Shown here one piece after another: positions 36,302 to 45,900 of a DNA stretch of 64,000 nt. How positions within the stretch are numbered: the stretch's first letter is position 1; each line of letters starts with the position of its first letter. Source of the DNA: RFSX01 sp964591455. Its GTDB lineage: Bacteria; Bacteroidota; Bacteroidia; Chitinophagales; Saprospiraceae. The notes under the pieces are model-generated. The model worked only from the letters and a program-made list of their open reading frames with translations. It searched no databases and had not been told where the DNA came from. The stretch is taken from NCBI GenBank assembly GCA_964591455.1, contig CAZQDZ010000027.1, positions 3,165-67,164 on the forward strand, written 5' to 3'. A program made the translations under genes and the position numbers.

Positions 36302-37069
36302 ATGAGAGCCAAAAAACAACTTGGACAACATTTCTTACATGACCAGCAGGTTATAGGCAGAATCTTGGATACAATTAGGGATAACTGCCAAGCCCCGCAT
36401 CCTATATTAGAAGTAGGTCCTGGCCAAGGTGTACTCACAGAATTTATAGCAGGACACTTTGAAGCATTTAGAGCTATAGAGTTGGACAAGGATATGGTGG
36501 CTATCCTTAATCGGAAGCTAAATCCTGAACAGATTATCCATGCTGATTTTCTAAAGGTCGATCTCAAAGAAATATTTGGCGATAAATCTTTTAATCTGGT
36601 AGGCAATTTTCCATATAATATTTCCTCGCAGATCATCTTCAAGATGTTGGAAAATGTGAGCTTTATTCCGACCATGATTGGTATGTTTCAGAAAGAAGTC
36701 GCTGAACGTATATGTGCTTCGCCTGGGTCCAAAAAAAATGGCATCATCAGTATTAGAGCTCAGGCGATGTATGAGGCGACTATGCTTTTTGATATAGATC
36801 CGTCTGCTTTCTCTCCGCCGCCCAGAGTAATGTCTTCTATGATAATGCTTACCCGAAAGGAAGACTACAGTTTGCCATGTGATCCTATAATATTTAAGAA
36901 CATTATAAAGGTGTCCTTTGGCCAACGAAGGAAAAAATTACGAAATACACTCAAGTCTTTGCTTAATGACTGCACTGATCCTATATTCCAGAAGCGCCCT
37001 GAGCACCTTAGTGTTGAGGAATTTATTAATATTGCCAATCTGATAAAATCACAAAATCTAGATTCATGA
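36302..37069 (+). CDS. rsmA: 16S rRNA (adenine1518/1519-N6)-dimethyltransferase
   Basis: KsgA/RsmA dimethylates two adenosines in helix 45 of 16S rRNA late in 30S assembly. 255 residues with KKQLGQHFLHD at the N-terminus, the SAM-binding EVGPGQGVLTE (residues about 37-47), HADFLKVD and the catalytic NFPYNISSQ motif (near residue 100). The C-terminal helical domain (SFGQRRKKLRNTLK) is normal. It overlaps the YqeY gene by 4 bp (ATGA), so they are co-translated. Confidence 0.97.
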   Translation: MRAKKQLGQHFLHDQQVIGRILDTIRDNCQAPHPILEVGPGQGVLTEFIAGHFEAFRAIELDKDMVAILNRKLNPEQIIHADFLKVDLKEIFGDKSFNLVGNFPYNISSQIIFKMLENVSFIPTMIGMFQKEVAERICASPGSKKNGIISIRAQAMYEATMLFDIDPSAFSPPPRVMSSMIMLTRKEDYSLPCDPIIFKNIIKVSFGQRRKKLRNTLKSLLNDCTDPIFQKRPEHLSVEEFINIANLIKSQNLDS

Positions 37070-37512
37070 GTCTTGAAAGTAAAATATTGCCAGACCTTAA
37101 AGCCGCAATGAAGAGCAAAGACCAGGCAGCCCTCAGAGCCATACGTGCCATTAAGGCGTCTATCCTTCTATTTAAAACTAATGGCTCAGGAAAGGAACTC
37201 GATGAAGCTGGTGAGATTAAAATGGTCCAAAAACTAATCAAGCAACGTCAAGATTCTCTTGATATCTTCAATAAGCAAGGCAGGGACGACCTTGCGATGA
37301 TAGAAAAAGAAGAGATTGAAGTATTACAGAGATACCTTCCTAAACAACTAAGTGCAGATGAGATTAAGCCAATTATAAAGAAGATCATCAGCGATACGGG
37401 CGCTACTGGTATGAAGGATATGGGTAAAGTCATGGGAATAGCCACAAAGCAACTTGCAGGTCAGGCCGATGGCAAAACGGTGTCTGGGCTGGTAAGGGAG
37501 TTGTTGGGGTGA
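37066..37512 (+). CDS. GatB/YqeY domain protein
   Basis: 148-residue cytoplasmic protein of the YqeY family, related to the tail domain of GatB amidotransferase. Features: RAIRAIKASILLFKTNGS, EIEVLQRYLPKQLS and GMKDMGKVMG, with the C-terminal LAGQADGKTVSGLVRELL. A role in tRNA-dependent amidation is proposed but not proven. Start overlaps rsmA by 4 bp. Confidence 0.92.
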   Translation: MSLESKILPDLKAAMKSKDQAALRAIRAIKASILLFKTNGSGKELDEAGEIKMVQKLIKQRQDSLDIFNKQGRDDLAMIEKEEIEVLQRYLPKQLSADEIKPIIKKIISDTGATGMKDMGKVMGIATKQLAGQADGKTVSGLVRELLG

Positions 37513-37675
37513 GAGGAGATTGGTGCAACGGTACACGGAGACGCTTCCTGAAAAAGATTTGCACTGATTAATTAATAATACTGATAATAGTTATTATTTG
37601 TACTGAAAAGCGTTCATTCCAAATTTAATTAGTCATTTACTGATCTTAAGCACTCATTGATATCATCTGTCGTCA

Positions 37676-37718
37676 TTTGTCAAGGGCAGTCCTAGACTGT
37701 TCATACATCCTTGACAAA
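37676..37718. repeat. nested inverted repeat
   Basis: Perfect 10 bp arms TTTGTCAAGG and CCTTGACAAA enclose a second perfect hairpin CAGTC-CTA-GACTG. No T-run follows, so it is not a simple terminator. It resembles the end of a small mobile element or a protein-binding cruciform. Confidence 0.5.
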
Positions 37719-37837
37719 TTTCGTTAGATGTCTCAGTTTGCAGTTTTTCCATATCAGCGTCGGTCAATTCTCTCAGCCCTATGCTCCCCTCGTTTCCTAA
37801 AAGCGTTGTTTGAGTCAAGCGGTTCTCCCTTTAGAGC

Positions 37838-37904
37838 CTGCACTGAGCGGAGCCGAACGGAAGTAAAAACGACAAGCATATGGGATCGAGACTGCAAGTC
37901 TCGA
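37838..37904. repeat. probable dispersed intergenic repeat with 8 bp hairpin
   Basis: Contains CACTGAGCGGAGCCGAACGG, a signature of the widespread CACTGAGCGGAGTCGAA-type intergenic repeats, and a perfect 8 bp hairpin TCGAGACT-GCA-AGTCTCGA. Copies elsewhere in the genome are expected but not visible in this window. Confidence 0.45.
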
Positions 37905-37929
37905 CCAACGGTAATAAAAGGACTACACC

Positions 37930-38454
37930 TTAATTTCTTTTCCTTCTCTTTCTAATTTTCTTCGTCTTCTTGTAATCCGCAATTTTGACACCATCGAGTC
38001 TGAATTCTACAGGTAATGTATATAACACATTCACAGGCCGACCTCGTTGTATGCCTGGCGACCATTTTAGACCAAGGTCATTCATAGTTAGAACGAGATC
38101 CTTCGTTGCTTCTCCGCAGCCATCACCTGGATCTCTAACAATACTTATATCCTTTATACTTCCATCATTCCAAACGATAAATTGCACAACTGCCATTCCT
38201 TCAGTTTGGTTTTCTCTGGCTTCGTCAGGATAATTTAAGTTTTCGATTATGTAGGCATTAAGTCTTTTCAGGGTGCAATCCATTTTTTCTTTCTCGGATC
38301 CTTCTATTTCGTTACAGCCTGCAAATTTTGGCATTTCCTCTACGACCTTAAAGATTTCAGTATTTGGTCTTAATTCCCAGGGTGATGGAGTGGTTTCTTG
38401 AGAATATAGAACGCCTGTCCCTACAATCAAGATCAGTTGTATAATAAATTTCAT
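37930..38454 (-). CDS. TonB C-terminal-domain protein (energy-transducer-like)
   Basis: 174 residues with signal (KFIIQLILIVGTGVLYSQ). The body fits the TonB_C domain: LNYPDEARENQTEGMAVVQF, WNDGSIKDISIVRDPGDGC, and a C-terminal VNVLYTLPVEFRL. It lacks the Pro-rich spacer and retained transmembrane anchor of true TonB, so it is not a normal energy transducer; it may act with the M56 protein encoded 19 bp upstream, as in many Bacteroidota BlaR-like loci. The last residues are very basic (KKTKKIRKRRKRN). Third gene of the blaI-M56-TonB operon. Confidence 0.8.
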   Translation of the reverse strand: MKFIIQLILIVGTGVLYSQETTPSPWELRPNTEIFKVVEEMPKFAGCNEIEGSEKEKMDCTLKRLNAYIIENLNYPDEARENQTEGMAVVQFIVWNDGSIKDISIVRDPGDGCGEATKDLVLTMNDLGLKWSPGIQRGRPVNVLYTLPVEFRLDGVKIADYKKTKKIRKRRKRN

Positions 38455-38473
38455 TGTAATGATTCTTTTGTTT

Positions 38474-40069
38474 CTAATCGTCTAACAACGTTTCTTTTAC
38501 CGGTGACATACTCCACTGCTGTGGAAATAAATCAAAAATAGAATCAATTTGAATTTTTGGATTTTGTTGGATTTTAGTCCAATCTAGCAGCTGTATGCCC
38601 TTCTGAATTGTATCCAAGTACTGTGTGTCAAATTCATTGCCTTTGAGTGATTCTAACTCGAGCAATAAGTCATGATTTTCGTGGCCAATTAGATCTATCA
38701 CAAAATAGTCATCTAGGTTTATGGCTTGTCTGTTGGAGTCCACATAGTAGACTTTGCCAAAGCCTTCACCACAATCTGGAAATACAGTGATCAAGTTCTT
38801 CCTCTTCGTCGGCTGCAATTCTTCTATAATATTCAGTAAGGCATTTCTATCAAGGTGATTAAACTCCTGTCCATCTACCTTCAGAGATTTTACTAAACCC
38901 TCTTCCATGTGCAGCTCTACTTCTTTATCTACTGATCGTTTTTTGATATGAAAACTATTACGTTCAGGTATGGTATCTAAATAATACTTTATTTCTGATT
39001 CTTTGGCTGGGCAATCATCTATGATATACACATCCAGGTCTCCAAACTCGATAGCATTAGACGAGCTACCTTGCCCAATTACTGATATCATCACTAAGCA
39101 AAGGACCATCATAGAGACGACCCGTTCTCTAATTCTGGGCAGCTGCAATGGCAAATTGAGCAAACGCTTGATGCGATTAGAGAACGGTTTGTACTTGCCC
39201 GTAAGTCCTAGAGCTGGTGCAATCGCTTGCTGCTGCTGGAGCTCCTGTAGTTTTATTAAGGTTTTAGCATATGAAATTTTATGTCCCGTAGCTTGCACAG
39301 CTAAGTCATCACAGCACGCTTCTCGTTCTTCATGGATGATACGGGAAATCATCCAAATACCTGGATGGTAATAAAATATGGATTCAATGATAGACTGGAT
39401 GATATTTATTATAAAATCATGCTGCCTTATATGAGCCAACTCATGAGAGAGTACCGCTTCTAGCTCCTGAGGAGTCAGTTGATTGACCATTCCTACAGGA
39501 AACAAGATGACCGGTTTTATTATACCCAATACCATGGGTGTCCTAATGGCTGCACTGCATTTGATGCTCACCTTGCGAGATATGTCAAACTTCTTCCTGA
39601 GTTTATTGACTTTCTTTACGACAGACTTCACTTCTTCCTTGGCCGTATTTGCCATGTGCAACACATATGTATATCCTGCAATAAATTTCAACAAAAATAA
39701 AAATGAGCCTACTGCCCATACAGCTACTATGTGTGGTGTATAAATTATGAATAATTCAGTCATCCATTCTAACTTATTTGCTGTGGCAAGAATTCCAATA
39801 TCAAGAGGAATCATCTGTCCTGGAGACACTATTACTTCACTACTACTTTCATTCTTAATATAATAGATACTAAAAGTGACCAATGCCAACAATAAGGCTT
39901 GACCTAATGCACTCAAAGAAATAAGATATTTCAATTGGGCAGAACGATGACGCAGTATTCGCAAAACCAAATGGAGAAGCAAAACTATGAAGGTGACCTG
40001 CCATAATGAGTGAAGTAGTGTCCAGGCCAGTGCAGTGGAAAAATCTGAGTGGAGTAATGATTGCATCAT
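38474..40069 (-). CDS. M56-family (BlaR1-like) membrane metallopeptidase
   Basis: 531 residues. About four transmembrane helices precede or flank a gluzincin domain with HELAHIRQHD (zinc ligands H209, H213; catalytic E210) and the third ligand in IHEEREACCDD (E250 region). A last transmembrane helix (SMMVLCLVMISVIGQG, near 315) leads to a periplasmic C-terminal domain of about 200 residues that is not a penicillin-binding sensor as in BlaR1, so the signal differs. In BlaR systems the protease leads to removal of the BlaI repressor. It starts 4 bp after the BlaI-type gene. Confidence 0.88.
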   Translation of the reverse strand: MMQSLLHSDFSTALAWTLLHSLWQVTFIVLLLHLVLRILRHRSAQLKYLISLSALGQALLLALVTFSIYYIKNESSSEVIVSPGQMIPLDIGILATANKLEWMTELFIIYTPHIVAVWAVGSFLFLLKFIAGYTYVLHMANTAKEEVKSVVKKVNKLRKKFDISRKVSIKCSAAIRTPMVLGIIKPVILFPVGMVNQLTPQELEAVLSHELAHIRQHDFIINIIQSIIESIFYYHPGIWMISRIIHEEREACCDDLAVQATGHKISYAKTLIKLQELQQQQAIAPALGLTGKYKPFSNRIKRLLNLPLQLPRIRERVVSMMVLCLVMISVIGQGSSSNAIEFGDLDVYIIDDCPAKESEIKYYLDTIPERNSFHIKKRSVDKEVELHMEEGLVKSLKVDGQEFNHLDRNALLNIIEELQPTKRKNLITVFPDCGEGFGKVYYVDSNRQAINLDDYFVIDLIGHENHDLLLELESLKGNEFDTQYLDTIQKGIQLLDWTKIQQNPKIQIDSIFDLFPQQWSMSPVKETLLDD

Positions 40070-40073
40070 GGAA

Positions 40074-40466
40074 TTATTGGTTTGAATCTCGATTGTCCAT
40101 ATTCTCTATGAGTTGTTTGAGCTCATTTAGTTCTTCAGGAGTCGCTTTTTGCTGGCCTAGTGCTTGGATTACTAATCGCATGGCAGAACCTTTATATGCT
40201 TTCTGTATAAAGTTACTCAATAGGCTATTCTGAGTATCACTTTCTGCTACAGCGGCGTGATAGATATGTGTTCTATTGCTGGTATCTCTGGTCACTAACC
40301 CTTTTTCGGTCATAATCTGCATTATCTTCAGTGTGGTTGTATATCCCACATCTCTTGATTCATTGAGCATATTATTGACCAATCTTACTGATGACGGACC
40401 TTCTGCCCAAAGTACTTGTAATACTTCCAGCTCGGCTTCAGTTGGATAAAACTTCTTATTTGTCAT
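40074..40466 (-). CDS. BlaI/MecI/CopY-family repressor
   Basis: 130-residue winged-helix repressor (FYPTEAELEVLQVLWAEGPS at the N-terminus; TTTLKIMQIMTEKGLV recognition helix region; dimerising C-terminus with LNELKQLIENMD). Partner of the co-transcribed M56 protease. Two palindromes directly upstream (listed) are good operator candidates, suggesting self-repression and possibly control of the divergent glycosyltransferase gene. Confidence 0.92.
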   Translation of the reverse strand: MTNKKFYPTEAELEVLQVLWAEGPSSVRLVNNMLNESRDVGYTTTLKIMQIMTEKGLVTRDTSNRTHIYHAAVAESDTQNSLLSNFIQKAYKGSAMRLVIQALGQQKATPEELNELKQLIENMDNRDSNQ

Positions 40467-40494
40467 ACTTCACTTATTCTAAGTAATTCAAGAT

Positions 40495-40512
40495 ATACGA
40501 AAGAATACGTAT
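40495..40512. promoter_or_regulatory. candidate BlaI-type operator 1
   Basis: 18 bp dyad ATACG-N8-CGTAT. It lies 29 bp upstream of the repressor start codon, where it would cover that gene's promoter. Confidence 0.5.
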
Positions 40513-40524
40513 TAACAACATTTA

Positions 40525-40542
40525 ATACGAATTTTATCGTAT
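40525..40542. promoter_or_regulatory. candidate BlaI-type operator 2
   Basis: Second 18 bp dyad, ATACGA-N6-TCGTAT, with the same layout as operator 1. The two centres are 30 bp apart, about three helical turns, as expected for cooperative dimers on one face of the DNA. Confidence 0.55.
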
Positions 40543-40602
40543 GTTAAGAGGACTTTAACGCAGAATGCCGTTTCTACTGAGAGGTTTCCTAATATTGTTG
40601 GT

Positions 40603-41967
40603 GTGAAGGACAGATACATATTGGCTGGATTTTCTACCCTTATGACTTTGCTTACATATTGGGCTAGCAATCACATTTTCTTCTGGGATACGGTCCAGTT
40701 TGCAGGTAGACATGGCAACTGGTATTATACTGAGGGACTGCTATCAGGGCTCTTGCCTGCACATTTGGACAGTGGGCACCCACCTACTTTTGGGGTTTAT
40801 CTTGCTGGGGTGTATCGTCTTTTTGGGAGGTCTCTAACAGCTGCACACTTTGCTATGCTGCCTTTTTTAATTCTCAATGTAGGATACGCGTTTGGGCTGG
40901 GCAAGCTCATTCTCAAGGAAAAATACTGGACCTATATTCTTGCCATGGTTGTCTGCCCATTATATCTAGGACATGCGGTGTTAGTCTCTCCTGATATCAT
41001 TTTGGTTACCGGATTTCTAGCCAGTCTATTTGGTATAATGGGTAATAATAGAAGGCACTTAATCGGTGGCAGTATCATACTCTCACTTATAAGTGTACGT
41101 GGAATAATCGTGCTCTTTCTCCTCGGGCTGTATTTCCTTTTCTGTAGTAATAAGCATCAAGATAAAATCTATAACAGACTAAGAAAAATACTTCCATTTT
41201 TCTTGCCTGCCATCCTCCTATTTTTGTCATTTCAAATATGGCATATATGGCAAACGAGATGGATAGGGTTCCACAGCGATTCCCCTTGGTCATCATCTTT
41301 TAATATTGTAACTGGCAAAGATTTAATATATCAAACGGGAATATATGTGTGGCGACTATTAGACTTTGGAATGGTTATAATCTATCTGGCCATTCTCTCT
41401 TTCATTAAGCATTTTAAGCGTCCTCATTTTTCTCTTCATATTTTACTCATTATCCTCATACTAGGATTAGGTATCATTACCGTACCTTTTTCGGGACTTG
41501 TAAATCACCGGTACTATCTGCCGATACAGCTTATCAGTCTGTTATGGATGCTGCAATTAACTCGACAAAAAAATCTCATTATAGTTCTGGGCCTGATAGG
41601 AATGATGGGCTTAGGCAACTTTATTGTATATCCAGATAAAATAGCGCAGGGATGGGACTCCACAGCGGCGCATTGGCCCTTCTATGATATGGAAGAGGAA
41701 ATGCATAATTATATTGTAAATAATTCTGTGATCAATTCACCCATCGGGACTGCCTACCCAGTGAGAGGCATGCGTCAGTATCTAGACCCAGCGTCTACAT
41801 ATCCAGGGTATGATAATTATGACCTGAGTACCCATAAGTATATCCTATACAGCAATATTATGAATGAGTTCACTGATGGTGAAATAGATGAACTAAGTTC
41901 TAGCTGGAAAAAAGTGCATCATCTAGAGTCCTTGGGTGTCAAGATGATTTTATATCAAAGAAAGTGA
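40603..41967 (+). CDS. GT-C-fold membrane glycosyltransferase (GT39-like)
   Basis: 454-residue integral membrane protein, GTG start at 40603. About ten transmembrane helices. The first periplasmic loop has FFWDTVQFAGRHG (D29 candidate catalytic base) and HLDSGHPPTFG, the pattern of polyprenyl-phosphate-sugar-using GT-C enzymes (ArnT/PMT-like). It is divergent from the repressor across a shared 136 bp region containing both operators. The sugar and acceptor are unknown. Confidence 0.75.
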   Translation: MKDRYILAGFSTLMTLLTYWASNHIFFWDTVQFAGRHGNWYYTEGLLSGLLPAHLDSGHPPTFGVYLAGVYRLFGRSLTAAHFAMLPFLILNVGYAFGLGKLILKEKYWTYILAMVVCPLYLGHAVLVSPDIILVTGFLASLFGIMGNNRRHLIGGSIILSLISVRGIIVLFLLGLYFLFCSNKHQDKIYNRLRKILPFFLPAILLFLSFQIWHIWQTRWIGFHSDSPWSSSFNIVTGKDLIYQTGIYVWRLLDFGMVIIYLAILSFIKHFKRPHFSLHILLIILILGLGIITVPFSGLVNHRYYLPIQLISLLWMLQLTRQKNLIIVLGLIGMMGLGNFIVYPDKIAQGWDSTAAHWPFYDMEEEMHNYIVNNSVINSPIGTAYPVRGMRQYLDPASTYPGYDNYDLSTHKYILYSNIMNEFTDGEIDELSSSWKKVHHLESLGVKMILYQRK

Positions 41968-41970
41968 AGA

Positions 41971-42516
41971 CTAATACTGTCTCTTCTTTACATAACATTC
42001 GATGCCTTGTCTGTTAATCGCATTTGACACTTCTAATGCAGCGCTATAGGAATCATGTCTTGAAGCGATGACAGTATGATATTGTGATCGGTCAAAGATG
42101 CCAATTTCCGCACTTGGATATCCCAAATTATTGAGCTTTCTTGCCATACCATTTGCATTCGACTCCACAAGATAATTACCAGCGATAACCATATAATCAC
42201 CAGAACTACTACTTGTATATGAAGGTGTAGAAGTATAACTATCATCTGAATCATCTGTCGATGTGAAATCTATATCCGTAGCCTCATCTCCACTCACAAA
42301 GTCAGAGTCATCATATTCTTCTGAATCATCTGAGAAGATGTCTTCACTTATTTCATCTACAAACTCATCCGTATCATCTATAATCTCATCGATGGTCTCA
42401 GTGGTATCATTCAGTATGTCATCCTTGTCTCCGCAAGAATTGAATGCAGTACTCATCCAAAGAAAGATCGCAGTCATCGCTGCAATCATAATTATGATTT
42501 TTGGTAGTCTACCCAT
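41971..42516 (-). CDS. SPOR-domain protein
   Basis: 181 residues. An N-terminal transmembrane segment (KIIIMIAAMTAIFLWM) is followed by a highly acidic low-complexity linker of Asp/Glu/Ser/Thr (residues about 30-105) and a C-terminal SPOR domain (GDYMVIAGNYLVESNANGMA; YHTVIASRHDSYSAALEVSN). SPOR domains bind glycan strands lacking stem peptides at division sites. Stop codon is 3 bp from that of the convergent glycosyltransferase gene. Confidence 0.85.
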   Translation of the reverse strand: MGRLPKIIIMIAAMTAIFLWMSTAFNSCGDKDDILNDTTETIDEIIDDTDEFVDEISEDIFSDDSEEYDDSDFVSGDEATDIDFTSTDDSDDSYTSTPSYTSSSSGDYMVIAGNYLVESNANGMARKLNNLGYPSAEIGIFDRSQYHTVIASRHDSYSAALEVSNAINRQGIECYVKKRQY

Positions 42517-42937
42517 TTTTATCGGTGTTATAAGTTCAATCTCCTTGAAATCTCAATTAATGGAGACAAAATAATAGCTAAAGATATAACATATTATAAT
42601 AAAATATAATGTTTAATCAAGTGATTATTAAATTATTGGTCCAACAATGCACGGATTTAGCCATTTATACTGAATAAGAATGAAAGAAAGAGGGAGGGCA
42701 TAGTCTTAATGGAGAACCTGCTAAGAAAAGCAGAGTTCTCCAAGACGTCTAACTGAAAAGGATACATAGCGAGTATCCTTATATAATTGATATAGATTTC
42801 TTGGTTTTTGCTGCCTGATGTTTAAAAAAATCTTGAAGACCTTAACCAATAAAAAAGCCCTAAGAGAGTTAAGTTGACTCTCTTAGGGCACAAAGAAAAA
42901 GTGTATTTGTTTTTTGGGATTATATTTTTATCCGCAT
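42517..42937. other. intergenic region with two hairpins and the adhesin-locus terminator
   Basis: No coding sequence seen. Hairpins at 42711-42741 (GGAGAAC/GTTCTCC extended by CTGCT/AGCAG) and 42758-42780 (AAGGATAC/GTATCCTT, 7-base loop) stand side by side, 16 bp apart, and may belong to a structured RNA. The strong terminator of the minus-strand surface-protein locus is at 42851-42889. Confidence 0.5.
42851..42889 (-). terminator. terminator of the surface-protein locus
   Basis: On the minus strand GCCCTAAGAGAGT pairs perfectly with ACTCTCTTAGGGC around a short loop and is followed by six T. It lies 49 bp after the stop codon of the 14-repeat protein. Confidence 0.92.
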
Positions 42938-45900
42938 CTATTTCAATACGGTGAGACTTCCTTTCTTATTAACAGTTGTCCCATCTATTATTTCGAAAAC
43001 TATAAAATATGCAAAGACGGCAGGCTGAACTTCTTTACCTCTGAATCTTCCATTCCAACCAAGATAAGAGTCTAAGTTGCCATCATGAGAATCTACAAAG
43101 ACTGTTTCTCCCCATCTATCCAATATTCTTAATTCTTGTATACCTACTACTGAGGCATTAGCCCCTACAGTAAATACAGCGTCACCATCATCTTCACCTA
43201 ATCTTATGACATTAGGTACATAGATATCTACTATTAGCTCGACATCTACTCTGACTCTTTTGACCACTTCGCATCCGTTTACTGATACTGCTTCCAGCTC
43301 AAAGAATGTGTCTTCTAAAGGTGTGAACCCATCTAGTTCTCTGCTAGTACTGACGATATCACCCGCTTCATTGAACCAGTGAAATGATACAAAATTCTCA
43401 TCCACTTCTGTCGGCTCTATAATTAATTCTTCTCCTATAGTTAGGGATACTTGCTCCTCTAACTGGAAGTCTCCTAACTCAGAATCGAAATCTAATACTA
43501 AAGTGACGACACTATCGCAGCCGAATACATTGGAGAATCTTTCTGTATAGACACCTGTTTCTGTCAATTCATTCCCGAAGAATGTCACGATATCTCCTGG
43601 ACATATCTCTACGAATTCTTCTCTCTCATTGAGTGGTAATACATCTAGATGAATTATTATCGTACTATCACATCCTGTAGTAAATGAAGGCACACTTGTC
43701 ATATAGGTTCCAGAAGTATCTGCCTCTATATCCTCAAAAATATATAGCTCTCCTTCACATATCTCCGCATCGAATTCTATTGGCTCTATTTCAGGATAAA
43801 AATCTAATGTTACATTAATCGTACTATCACACCCTGTAAAATTGTTTGTCACTATAGTGTATGTTCCAGGCTCAGTATAGATCTCTCCTTCTATCTCAAA
43901 ACTATCTCCCTCGCAAATCAATTCATTTAATGAAGTATCTGTAACTGGGTTAACAATTAGGTTGACAGTTATTAAGCTATCACAACCATCTGGATCTACA
44001 AACGTCGTGGAAAATGTCCCAGTCTCCGTTAACACAAGATCATGTCGCTCATATACCTCTCCTTCACAGATAGCAACACTTTCGTTCACTTCTATCTCAG
44101 AACTGAATCGAAGATCAATTATAAGTGAGGTATCACATCCTTCATTTAGATTTTCTACTATGAATGGATACAAGCCTTCTTCTGTAAGCTCCTGACCTTG
44201 GAAAGTAATAGTATCACCATCACAAATCTCCTCCACTCGCGTCATCTCTGGCAAAAATCCAGCAGTTAATTGAACCATTATTGTACTATCACATCCCATG
44301 CTTGAATTTGTGGTAGCTATATGCGATCCTGGCTCAGTAGTAGACAAATCATATAATTCAAAAGTCTCTCCAGGACATAACATGGCTGTCGTATCACCAA
44401 CAACTTCATCTAATACTGTCAACGTCACTTCGTATACTTCATCACATTGACCAGGCACTTGTATTAATCCCATATACACACCAGAGCTATCTTCTTTGAT
44501 TCCAAAATCATCAAAGACTTCTCCTGCACAAATCGTTACATCTTCTGATATCACATCTGGTGGAATATCTACTAATTCAAGTTGAAATATTTCTGTACAC
44601 TCACCAAGCGTCTCTTCTATGTCCGTGTATGTACCTGGTTCAGAAATCGTCATACCCCTCCATTCGAAATCAAGTCCCTCGCATATGGACGCTTGCTCCA
44701 TGATTGGCTCTGGTGCTGTTAGCGTTAGTTCTAGTACATGTAGTACATCACATTCGCCAGCATTGGTTTCTGTGTCTTCGAATCTACCTGCCTCAGATAA
44801 GGTCATTCCTCTCCACTGAATGCTTCCGCCTTCGCAGACATCCATTGTCTCTATTCTTTCTTCTACATTAGATTCTTCTATAATAAAAGTGATTATACTA
44901 TCGCATTCACCCAGAGAAGACTCATGGGTAAAAGTTCCTGCAAGGTCTGTAGAGAAATCTCCTCTTTCGAATATTTGTCCTCTACAAAAAGTGCCTTCAA
45001 TTGTTTCAGCAATAGGCGGGTCCACTTCTAGAATGACAGTTACTATACTATCACATCCTTCTGCACTCTGGTATATAATATCATAACTGCCCGCCTCGGA
45101 TACACTGAGATCTTCCATCTCGAATACACCACCTTGGCATATAGATGCAGGCAAATCAGTTCTTATTTCTGGTCTTACATCTAGGTCAATCACAAAGGTA
45201 GAATCACACCCAAACATTGGATCCTGACTCATAACTGTATGTGTGCCTGTTTCTGTTAGAATGGCATCCCGAAAGAAAAGTGTATCACCAAAGCAAATTG
45301 AATTTTCGAGAAACTGCGTTTCCAGTGATGAAAATCTAATATCGTAGGAGGTGATAATACTATCACACCCGCCCACAGCTCTGATGGTATCTATCAGCAT
45401 CAGATCGGTCGTGGTCGTAATACTTCCACATTCACTGACGAAGGTAGCGCCTTCACACAAGTCTAAGTCTACAACCTTATTGGTGAAGTCTACAAAAACA
45501 ATATTAAGACATACCAAACTGTCACAGCCTTCACTTGTACTTGTTTTGAATTGTTGTTTACCCTCTTTGAAGAAAGGGAATCCACCGATAATGATTGTAT
45601 CGCCTTCGCAAATAATAAGATCACCTAAATCTTCGAAAAACTCTTCTGCCTCTACTTTATAAGGTTCTGAGGCAACACAGCCTGCAGGTGTCTCTGCTAC
45701 AACTTGATAACAGCCGTTCCCTAATGGAAAAAACTTGTGAATTTCAATCTCTGATGATGTCTGATTTTCCAGAGCAACACCATCTTTATACCATTGGTAT
45801 GAAGTGGCGTCGGGCACATCCAAGGTGAGATCTATTCTCCTACAAGGATTACCAAATACATCAGTAAGTGGTAAAATGTTTGTGCACTCGCATTCATTGT

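Larger units (their letters stand above)
37513..37929. other. intergenic region with inverted repeats and a dispersed-repeat signature
   Basis: No protein gene is convincing (a 75-codon frame across it is Arg/Ser/Phe-rich and unrelated to any family). It holds a nested inverted repeat (37676-37718) and a repeat-like block (37838-37904), listed separately. Confidence 0.5.

Noticed and set aside
37728..37955. 75-codon plus-strand frame
   Set aside because: It overlaps the TonB-like gene's end and the repeat block, and its composition is not protein-like for this genome.
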